Source of the DNA: CAVOGJ01 sp963700865
GTDB lineage: Bacteria > Planctomycetota > Planctomycetia > Pirellulales > Pirellulaceae
Assembly: GCA_963700865.1 (NCBI GenBank)
Contig: CAVOZC010000007.1
Span: 1 to 64,000, forward strand
Length of the DNA stretch: 64,000 bases
Reading direction: 5' to 3'
Part shown: positions 19,176 through 25,925 of the stretch, in pieces
Layout: every line of letters starts with the position of its first letter
Position numbering within the stretch: position 1 is the first letter of the stretch
Translations under genes and position numbers: made by a program
The notes under the pieces: generated by a model
Databases searched by the model: none
The model's input: only the letters and a program-made list of their open reading frames with translations
Told to the model about the DNA's origin: nothing

Positions 19176-20387
19176 ATGGGTCGACGGCTCGCGAATATCA
19201 AGCTCGCATATATCTTCCTGGCCGGTGGCTTTGCGCTACTCGGATGGGGCGTCAAGAGCCAGGGTCCCTGGTGGGCGGTCGCAGGAGCCGTCACGCTGGG
19301 GACCGGCTGCTGGCTGATTCGTCGCCGGCGTCAGGCGGCAGCGAAGCCGGCCGATCCACCGACCGGCGCGAGCCAAGTCATCCCATCGGCTCCACCCGTA
19401 AAAGTCAACGAAAAGGTGCATCGCCTGCGTTCAACCTATGCGGCGGCCGGCACGGCCAAGTCGGATGCGGTTATCGAGGAACTCATTCGACAGGGTCGCT
19501 ACGCGCTCCTGCTCCGCAACGAAGTATTGGGTAATCTCTCCACTGAGCAACGGCAGATGGTGGCAAGCATCCTGCAGGATGAAATGGCGTTCGTGCGCGG
19601 CGGCGATGTCCGCATGATGGTCAGCGATCCCAACGGGATGGCACGGGGAAGTGGCGAAGAGACGATTGTGGCAACGGATGATATCTACATGGAGCGTTTT
19701 GCGGTCACCAACGAAGACTACAAGCGGTTCGTCGATGATCGAGGCTACCAATCGGCCGAATATTGGATACCCGCCATTGTGGATGCCGTGTCCCAGTTTA
19801 CCGATCGTACCGGACGCCTGGGTCCGCGATTCTGGCAGGATGGCCGCTACGCCGACGGCTGCGCGACTCATCCCGTCGTCGGCATCAACTATTACGAAGC
19901 CCAGGCCTACGCCCGCTGGGCCGGAAAGCGACTTCCCACAGATGCCGAATGGGTCCGCGCGGCGGCCGCGCCGGTCGCGGTTTCCGAAGAGCGGATCCAG
20001 CAACGAAAATATCCGTGGGGGGACGCGGTGGATGAGAGCCGCGCGAACCTCTGGTCAAGTGGACTGGAGCAGACGGTGTCCGTCGCTGCCTTCTCCGCCG
20101 GCGATAGCGTGCATGGGCTCCGTCAGATGGTGGGTAACGTCTGGGAGTGGACTTCCGACCGGTTTGGCTGCTGGTCACCCTGGGAAGCCTGGCGTGATTC
20201 CGATTGCGGCTATCGCTCGTTGCGAGGAGGCGCGTTTGATACCTATTTCGAAAGTCAGGCCTGTTGCCTGTTCCAAAGCGGCGATCATCCTCTCGCCCGC
20301 AAACATAACATCGGCCTTCGCTGCGTTGTGCCGGCTGCACTGGTCCCCGCCGAAATGGCGAGTCGCCCATCGCTCGTAACCGCCTAA
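19176..20387 (+). CDS. Membrane-anchored FGE/sulfatase-modifying-factor-like protein
   Basis: 403 residues from ATG 19176, 14 bases after the T run. Two hydrophobic segments at residues about 9-45 anchor it. A cytoplasmic or periplasmic linker follows, then a C-type-lectin-fold FGE domain from about residue 140: FVRGGDVRMM, MERFAVTNEDYKRFVDD, HPVVGINYYEAQAYARWAGK, RLPTDAEWVRAA, QMVGNVWEWTSD, SLRGGAF and NIGLRCVV. All are standard SUMF1/FGE-sulfatase family blocks. In human FGE the two catalytic Cys lie in the short stretch after GGS (MCHRSYC). Here that stretch reads FDTYFES, so formylglycine formation is unlikely, and it is better called FGE-like. It is followed 24 bp later by the GTPase gene, so co-transcription is likely. 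Confidence 0.88.
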   Translation: MGRRLANIKLAYIFLAGGFALLGWGVKSQGPWWAVAGAVTLGTGCWLIRRRRQAAAKPADPPTGASQVIPSAPPVKVNEKVHRLRSTYAAAGTAKSDAVIEELIRQGRYALLLRNEVLGNLSTEQRQMVASILQDEMAFVRGGDVRMMVSDPNGMARGSGEETIVATDDIYMERFAVTNEDYKRFVDDRGYQSAEYWIPAIVDAVSQFTDRTGRLGPRFWQDGRYADGCATHPVVGINYYEAQAYARWAGKRLPTDAEWVRAAAAPVAVSEERIQQRKYPWGDAVDESRANLWSSGLEQTVSVAAFSAGDSVHGLRQMVGNVWEWTSDRFGCWSPWEAWRDSDCGYRSLRGGAFDTYFESQACCLFQSGDHPLARKHNIGLRCVVPAALVPAEMASRPSLVTA

Positions 20388-20411
20388 AGGCATCCCCAGG
20401 AGTCTCCACTT

Positions 20412-21377
20412 GTGACCACATACAATGTTCAGCCGCTCGATTCGTTTCGGCTGGGAGCCTACCAGCTGCCCATTCCCTGTTATCTGTGCAACAGCAGTAA
20501 TCTGTTCGATGCTCAGTGGTGCCGCAACTGCCGCGCGCCGATGGAAATGATGCGGGTGGCCGCCAGCGAGAAAACGCGGACCCGTCCGCAGATCATCCCT
20601 ACGCTCGGGGCCAGCAATGTTGGCAAGACTGTCTACTTGGGCATGTTGCTCGACGTGCTCGCGCGACACCGCGAGGAACTTGACTTCACTACGTGCGATG
20701 CCGCCACGGTGGCCATGCAGCAGGAATCGATCTCGGTGCTGGCTCGCGGATGCTTTCCGCCGGCCACTTACCAGGAACCGGAGAGCTGGCACTGGGCCCA
20801 CTGTCGCTTGAAGCGGCCCGTTTGCAAAACGGCGCTCGAAACATTTCTGCTCGACATGAGTGGTACGTCTCTAATGAATGAAATCGAACGCCACGGTCGC
20901 TACCCGGTCGTCAACGGTATGCTTGCCAAAGCGACCGGATTCCTGCTCCTCGTCGATGTTGATCGCTTGCACCGAGGCGATAAGGATGAAGAGTTCTTCG
21001 CGCTGAAAATTCTGGGACACGTTCAACAGATCTGGGAACGACAGCACAATGAGCAGCATGAATCGCAGAAGCTAAAGAAACGCAGTTTGCCGATGGCACT
21101 CGAATTCCCGCCCTTGGCGATCATTCAGATGAAGGCTGATATGTGCCCCGAGTGTTCGGACAACCCTCTCGATTACGCCAAGGGGCAAATGCCAAAACTA
21201 TGGCAATACTGCCGCGATAATTTTCCCAACCATCATTTTTTTGCGTCCAGCGCCGTGGGTGCTTGTGCCATGATGCCTAGCGGGCGTGATGGCGTCGAAG
21301 CGGTCCCGCTGCGGGTCGAACCCCGGGGTATCCTCGAACCGTTTCGCTGGGTCTTCTCCCAACTGACCCCCGGTTAA
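20412..21377 (+). CDS. Zinc-ribbon P-loop GTPase-like protein (TRAFAC type)
   Basis: 321 residues from GTG 20412, with AGGAG about 8 bases upstream. An N-terminal zinc ribbon (C23-x2-C26, C37-x2-C40: CYLC and CRNC) leads into a nucleotide-binding domain with Walker A GASNVGKT (66-73), a switch-II-like DMSG (148-151) and MKAD (240-243) in the NKxD position. This order fits TRAFAC GTPases and resembles the double-GTPase families found beside bacterial signalling or conflict modules. No membrane segment. A second zinc-like pair occurs in MCPECSDN. The gene is 24 bp behind the FGE-like gene. Its substrate and role are unknown; G-nucleotide specificity is inferred from weak G4 similarity only. Confidence 0.75.
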   Translation: MTTYNVQPLDSFRLGAYQLPIPCYLCNSSNLFDAQWCRNCRAPMEMMRVAASEKTRTRPQIIPTLGASNVGKTVYLGMLLDVLARHREELDFTTCDAATVAMQQESISVLARGCFPPATYQEPESWHWAHCRLKRPVCKTALETFLLDMSGTSLMNEIERHGRYPVVNGMLAKATGFLLLVDVDRLHRGDKDEEFFALKILGHVQQIWERQHNEQHESQKLKKRSLPMALEFPPLAIIQMKADMCPECSDNPLDYAKGQMPKLWQYCRDNFPNHHFFASSAVGACAMMPSGRDGVEAVPLRVEPRGILEPFRWVFSQLTPG

Positions 21378-21540
21378 CGACCGCGATCGGGGCGAGGCAG
21401 TCCGCAGGGAGACAAACACCGTTCCCCGTGGCTGGGCATCCTGCCGCAGTCCGTGTGTGCCCACGTCCCCGCAGTTCGGTCGTGACGGAATCGGAACGAA
21501 GTGCGTCGCGGCCGGGACAGCCACGCAAATAAAAAACAGA

Positions 21541-22215
21541 CCTGACGGACGAAGACTGGGAGGTTCGGGGTGACTGTGCGGTTTTGGCAGGAGACCGACG
21601 GGAGAAGACACAGACTTGGCGGACGTTGCCGGCAGTTGTTTCTCACGGAGCCACAGAGATCGCAGAGGGTGCCAATTCCGCCGGCAAGTTGCCAACCGGT
21701 CTCCGTGGCTCCGCGCTTCTGTGAGAAAACAAGCCAGCCTCCGTCGCGAAGCGAGGAAAGAACGGGAAAGACACAGTTCGCCAAGACACGATACAGTTCG
21801 CCAACGGTTCGCCAAGACACAGACCTTGAGCAACTGTTCGCCAAGACACCAATGGTTCGCCAAGACACAGACCTTGAGGGGCCAATGAGGGGCCAATGAG
21901 AGGGGCCAGAGACAGAGGGGCCAAGACACAGACCTGGCGGAGAGAATGGGTGGTTTGGGGTGTCTGTGCTTTGGGCTTCCAACTGGGTCAGCGCACAAAG
22001 GGGGTCAAGACACAGACCTTGAGGGGAGAGTATGGGTGGTTTGGGAAGTCTTGCTTTGGGCTTCCAACAACAAAGGGGGTCAAGACACAGACCTTGGGCG
22101 GAACACACGGGAGAAGACACAGACCTCGACAAGACGCAGACCGCGAAAAAAGGTTCGCCAAGACACAGACGTTGGGGGGAGAGTGTGGGTGGTTTGGGAA
22201 GACTTGCTTTGGGCG
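21541..22215. repeat. Block of degenerate short repeats on the left of the RAYT gene
   Basis: The core AAGACACAGACC and close variants recur at about 21605, 21815, 21859, 21922, 22010, 22082, 22114 and 22161, often as GTTCGCCAAGACACAGACC. A second unit, TGGGTGGTTTGGGAAGTCTT followed by GCTTTGGGCTTCCAAC, appears near 21949, 22031 and 22186 with variants. At 21541-21590 a 50-bp stretch (CTGACGGACGAAGACTGGGA onward to TTTTGGCAG) is repeated to the right of the RAYT gene at 23658-23706. An inverted pair containing GGAGCCACAGAGA and TCTCCGTGGCTCC spans about 21640-21730. The remaining sequence from 21378 to 22392 holds no believable gene. Confidence 0.85.
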
Positions 22216-22392
22216 ACCTACGAAGTCAGCGCCGATCCACGGTCGCGAGCAAGGTGGTGAGTCGGTCGTGAACGCCACTTGTCTCGCGTGTTGGCCGCAA
22301 GGCACGCCCGGAATCCTGTTGGGCGTGGGGGCAGTGCGTACTGCGAACGCAGATGACTGAAGAACTGTCGAGCGTCCGACGCGTTCGCACCG

Positions 22393-23436
22393 TCAGCCGT
22401 GACCAGCCACCGCGTGCCGTCGTGCGGCCAAGCGGTCATTGTGAAAGAGACTCCACAGCGATTGGAGCCAGTTGCTGGTTTCTACGTTCAGTCGCTCAAG
22501 TAGCGGCGCCGCGTTCGCTGGGATGGCGCCACGTTTCCCCTGACGCAACATTCGCCCCAACGTATCGAGTAGCGTCAGATATTGATCGAGTGTTGTGGGC
22601 AAGAATCCCTTGTTGGAAATGCGGGATGAGCGTGGTGGATTGTGCCTTGGCCCTGCCTCTGGGCCGTCCGCACCTGTCTGTAGCTGTTCCCCGTAGGCGT
22701 CGGCCCGTTCGTCGAGAAAAATCGGCGCCAGCCACGCGTCGGCCTCCTCCGACTCGGTGGGCAAACCTGCCGACGTGCCCAACTCGCGCCCAGCCCGCTG
22801 CCAGCGGGCACGAATGCGATCACAAGCGGACGTGTAGAACGACTCCTCCGGAGTATCTGCCATGCCAGCACGGATCCAATTCAAATCGACGTAGATGCTG
22901 CAGGCCAACACGTCCTCCCACGTCTCCAACCGCTCGCAGTCAAAACGCTTGGCAAAAAAGCGACCGTCCACGTCGTCTTCCCGGTTAGCTCGACGGGCGA
23001 TCGGCTGACACGCGAGCCGCATCATCCAGGAAATATCCGACAACCGTTTGCGGAATTCGTCGGCCTGCTGCAAGTAAAGTCCGATTTCACACGGCTTGGG
23101 GTCGGGAATCGAACCATCCTCATTCTTGCGGGCTGGGCAAACATACCACCACCGCCGCGCCACCTCCTCGTCGGACCAGCTCCCCACGATGTCGGGCCGG
23201 TTTCTCAGAACAACATGTAAATGGTTATCGAGAATCGCATAGTCGAGAACCTCCACGGCCATGGAACCGGCCAACTCTTTGAGTCGGTCTCTTAGCCAGT
23301 TCTTTCGATAGCTATAGTCGATGCCTGTCAGGGTATCGAAGCCAAACAGATGCCGTCTTCGCACCAGCCGATTCCAGCAATGATAGACGCCAACCTCCTC
23401 CGGATCGAATACCTCAGATCGTGGCTTGGCTGGCAC
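22393..23436 (-). CDS. REP-associated tyrosine transposase (RAYT, Y1 family)
   Basis: 347 residues from GTG 23436. That start gives MPAKPRSEVFDPEEVGVYHC, the N-terminal pattern I know from planctomycete Y1 transposase-like proteins. The HUH motif is NHLHVVLRNRPD (His-x-His), preceded by LDYAILD. SDEEVARRWW is a conserved block, and the Tyr-containing helix region lies near YLQQADEFRKRLSDISWMM. These enzymes of the IS200/IS605 Y1 family act on hairpin DNA, and RAYTs are domesticated single-copy versions that spread REP sequences. The open frame extends to 23604, but that part lies inside repeats. Degenerate direct repeats occur on both sides. The C-terminal 130 residues are lower in similarity to anything I recognise. 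Confidence 0.85.
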   Translation of the reverse strand: MPAKPRSEVFDPEEVGVYHCWNRLVRRRHLFGFDTLTGIDYSYRKNWLRDRLKELAGSMAVEVLDYAILDNHLHVVLRNRPDIVGSWSDEEVARRWWYVCPARKNEDGSIPDPKPCEIGLYLQQADEFRKRLSDISWMMRLACQPIARRANREDDVDGRFFAKRFDCERLETWEDVLACSIYVDLNWIRAGMADTPEESFYTSACDRIRARWQRAGRELGTSAGLPTESEEADAWLAPIFLDERADAYGEQLQTGADGPEAGPRHNPPRSSRISNKGFLPTTLDQYLTLLDTLGRMLRQGKRGAIPANAAPLLERLNVETSNWLQSLWSLFHNDRLAARRHAVAGHG

Positions 23437-23558
23437 GGCACGGCCCCCCGTGGTCCGACTCGCAATGGGTACATGCGTATAGTACTGAATGTGCGTATAC
23501 TCCACAACATCTGGCCAGGAAAAGTCCGAGAACTTTTGACAGGAATGAGAAAGACGAT

Positions 23559-23706
23559 AGAAAGACACAGTGCGCCACGAAGCTTGGCAACAATAGAAAG
23601 TCACACTGCGCTACGAAGCTTGGGAAAGACAACAGAAGACAACAGAAAGACACAGATCTGGCGGACAAAGACTGGGAAGTTTGGGATGACTTTGCGGTTC
23701 TGGCAG
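23559..23706. repeat. Repeats on the right of the RAYT gene
   Basis: Two direct copies of AGAAAG(A/T)CACA(G/C)TGCG(C/T) followed by ACGAAGCTTGG lie at 23559-23587 and 23595-23624, 36 bp apart. They are followed by AGAAAGACACAG and the 49-bp segment 23658-23706 that matches 21541-21590 at most positions. Together with the left block, this brackets the transposase gene. Confidence 0.8.
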
Positions 23707-23766
23707 CGGCCCCCCTGGCTTCCCTAGGCGACGAACTCAACCCATCTCCCGTTTGTGAAGTCTGCG

Positions 23767-23870
23767 TCTACGTATGTGTCTTTTTGTGAAGTCTGTGTCT
23801 ACGTATGTGTCTTCTACGTATGTGACAACATCTACGTATGTGACATATGTGATTCTACGTATGTGATTGT
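23767..23870. repeat. Five copies of TCTACGTATGTG
   Basis: TCTACGTATGTG starts at 23767, 23798, 23813, 23831 and 23854 with irregular spacing of 15-31 bp. Each contains the 6-bp palindrome TACGTA. The first two are inside a longer repeat (GAAGTCTG(C/T)GTCTACGTATG). No gene overlaps them. Confidence 0.9.
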
Positions 23871-23906
23871 TTGCGAGCCTTCAGGACACAGCACACAGAC
23901 AGCTGG

Positions 23907-24191
23907 TCATTCTTGAGTGAGGGCTTCGTTTCTCTGCCTAATGGTTCGTTGACGAAGGTACCCGAACCACGCGAAACAACTGAACGTGACAATCCCCAAG
24001 ATGATCAGCGGAAGTTCCCGCATTTTCCATTCGCCAACAATGAGTCGGTAGACTTCGCTGGCAGCCGCAGATCCGAACAAGAACATGGCACACGTCGATC
24101 CGACGGGAATACGACGACGGCGACCACGCACCGGATCATGCGAATCGCCGTGGAGTGGTGATTCGTACGGATTTCGTTCAATACCGCCCAT
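23907..24191 (-). CDS. Small 'NPYESP' membrane protein
   Basis: 94 residues. It begins MGGIERNPYESPLHG, the N-terminal NPY(E/Q)SP signature seen in many small planctomycete membrane proteins of unknown role. A basic stretch (VRGRRRRIP) is followed by two hydrophobic segments (GSTCAMFLFGSAAASEVYRL and LPLIILGIVTFSCFAWFGYL) and a charged C-terminus. The signature is what makes this small ORF credible. It ends next to the TACGTA repeats and is followed on the same strand, upstream, by a 42-residue membrane peptide gene 179 bp away. Function unknown. Confidence 0.7.
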   Translation of the reverse strand: MGGIERNPYESPLHGDSHDPVRGRRRRIPVGSTCAMFLFGSAAASEVYRLIVGEWKMRELPLIILGIVTFSCFAWFGYLRQRTIRQRNEALTQE

Positions 24192-24370
24192 GTACTCGCC
24201 TGAGGCTGTGCGTTGGCAAATGGAAGCTGAACTTCGCGTCGAATATCTGGCTCACCAACCACCGAGCCAGGTATCGTATTGCCATCTAACCGGCTCGGGA
24301 TCGGCGTCATCGGTCGCCGCCAGCCCGGCGACTCTGGCTTTAGTTCATCCGTTTTTTTCTATCTCGGACG

Positions 24371-24499
24371 CTATTTGTCGTCGTCGTTTTCGGCTCGGAT
24401 CGCCAAGCGAACAACAAAATAGATTGCGGCGAGGGCAGCCAAGCCAAATCCAACCATACCTAGCACCAGTAGTACTTCGAAAAGTCCAATTCCAAACAT
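24371..24499 (-). CDS. 42-residue membrane peptide
   Basis: Translation from ATG 24499: MFGIGLFEVLLVLGMVGFGL, a continuing hydrophobic run to about residue 32 (AALAAIYFVVRLAI), then RAENDDDK and a TAG stop at 24371-24373. The single membrane helix and acidic tail are protein-like rather than random. The MFGIG..E.LL opening recalls TatA/E-type proteins, but the amphipathic helix and length of TatA are missing, so I do not assign it. Same strand as the NPYESP gene. Confidence 0.5.
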   Translation of the reverse strand: MFGIGLFEVLLVLGMVGFGLAALAAIYFVVRLAIRAENDDDK

Positions 24500-24817
24500 G
24501 GCGGTGCCTACGCTTATCTACATGATGCGAAGCTCAACTTGCGGAATTATAGCCGAATCATATTGTCTAGGGGCCAACGTCGCTACGAAATCGTCATGCG
24601 AGGCGTCGATACGCACTCTTGCTGAAAGTTCGTCGCGGTCGGGACAGCGACGCTACGACGAAACCCGACGAAGCGTGTCCCTGTTGGCGCGAATCTCTCC
24701 TTGCGGCGCCGGCCGAGTTGGCGACGCGGGCGGCGCGGGCTACGCGGGCGGGGCTGGCTCCAAATGGCGGGCTCCGAGTCACACCCCGGCCCTTACGGGC
24801 CGGGTTCGCTGTGGGAG
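24500..24817. other. Intergenic region downstream of tsaD
   Basis: 318 bp without a believable gene. It has a short inverted repeat, GTCGCGGTCGGGACAGCGAC-like, near 24634, and a GC hairpin at about 24785-24803 (CCGGCCC, TTAC, GGGCCGG) that lies just after the tsaD stop and could be a weak terminator without a T tract. Confidence 0.4.
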
Positions 24818-25837
24818 TTAACGGACCAGGCCGGGGTGCGCATCGAGCGTCAGGTCGTCCACCAGGCCGGCTCGCCATCGCTCGATGGCAATCGCCCCCA
24901 TCACGGCGTTGTCGGTGCAAAGAGACGGAGGAGCGATAACCAGATCGAGTCCCCGCTCCCGAGTCGTTGTCTCCAGCCGCTCCCGCAACCGCCGATTGGC
25001 CGCGACCCCCCCCCCCACACACAGCGTCCGCAGCCCGGTCAGTTCACAGGCCCGCAACGACTTGGCCACCAGGCAGTCGACGACCGCTTCTTGAAAACTC
25101 GCACACAGGTCGGACACCAGGGAGGGGTCCAAATCAGGCCGCTCCGGCAAGGCTTGACCTGGGGCGACCAACTTGTATCGCACAGCCGTCTTCAGCCCAC
25201 TGAAACTGAATTGCAAACGGTCGGTCTCGTGCAGGAATGAGCGGGGAAAGGCAAAGGCTGCGGCGTTGCCTCCCTCGGCCGCCCGCGCCACCGCCGGGCC
25301 GCCTGGGAAGGGCAGCCCCAACATATTTGCCACCTTGTCAAATGCCTCGCCCGCCGCGTCATCGATCGTACCGCCCAGCAGTTCGAAATCGATGGCTGTG
25401 CGACAGGCGTATAGACTGGTGTGCCCACCGCTCACGACCAGTCCCACGCAGGGAAACACGTCGCGTTCGGCGGCCAGACGGCAGGCGTAGATATGCGCCT
25501 GCAGGTGATTGATGCCGATCAAGGGGAGCTGCAACGTCAGCGCCAGGGTCTTGGCGGCTACCACACCCACCAGCAACGAACCGGCCAGTCCAGGTTGATT
25601 GGCCACGGCGATGGCCGATAATTCGTCCAGCTGCGTGTGGGCCCGTTCCAGTGTCTCGTGGATGACCGGCAAGATCCGCTCGACATGCGCGCGTGCCGCG
25701 ATTTCGGGCACCACGCCGTGAAAGCGTCGATGCAATTCGTCCTGACTGGCCACGACCGAACCGAGGACCGTCAGGTCGTCGGTCACGACGGCCGCCGCCG
25801 TTTCATCGCACGTCGATTCGATGATCAGGATGCGCAT
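24818..25837 (-). CDS. tsaD: tRNA N6-adenosine threonylcarbamoyltransferase TsaD
   Basis: About 339 residues, the usual TsaD length. It transfers the threonylcarbamoyl group to A37 of ANN-decoding tRNAs together with TsaB and TsaE. The start MRILIIESTCDETAAAVV at 25837 is diagnostic, and the open frame upstream of it is Pro/Arg-rich. Other family signatures: the metal motif HLQAHIYA (His-x3-His), VSGGHTSLY, FDKVANMLGLPFPGGPAV, FSFSGLKTAVR, GGGVAANRRLRE and CTDNAVMGA. It lies 88 bp downstream of the M16 peptidase gene on the same strand, so the two may be co-transcribed. Essential in most bacteria; no frameshift here. Confidence 0.96.
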   Translation of the reverse strand: MRILIIESTCDETAAAVVTDDLTVLGSVVASQDELHRRFHGVVPEIAARAHVERILPVIHETLERAHTQLDELSAIAVANQPGLAGSLLVGVVAAKTLALTLQLPLIGINHLQAHIYACRLAAERDVFPCVGLVVSGGHTSLYACRTAIDFELLGGTIDDAAGEAFDKVANMLGLPFPGGPAVARAAEGGNAAAFAFPRSFLHETDRLQFSFSGLKTAVRYKLVAPGQALPERPDLDPSLVSDLCASFQEAVVDCLVAKSLRACELTGLRTLCVGGGVAANRRLRERLETTTRERGLDLVIAPPSLCTDNAVMGAIAIERWRAGLVDDLTLDAHPGLVR

Positions 25838-25925
25838 CGCGGATCGGCCGTGACCTCCGGAACTCGGCGGGAACGAGAATTCCAGCAAAAAAGAGACCTG
25901 ACCCCTTTTCGGCTCCCTTTTCGGC

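Noticed and set aside
24594..25240. ORFs overlapping the end of tsaD and its downstream region
   Set aside because: They are shadows of tsaD and of a GC-rich non-coding stretch.
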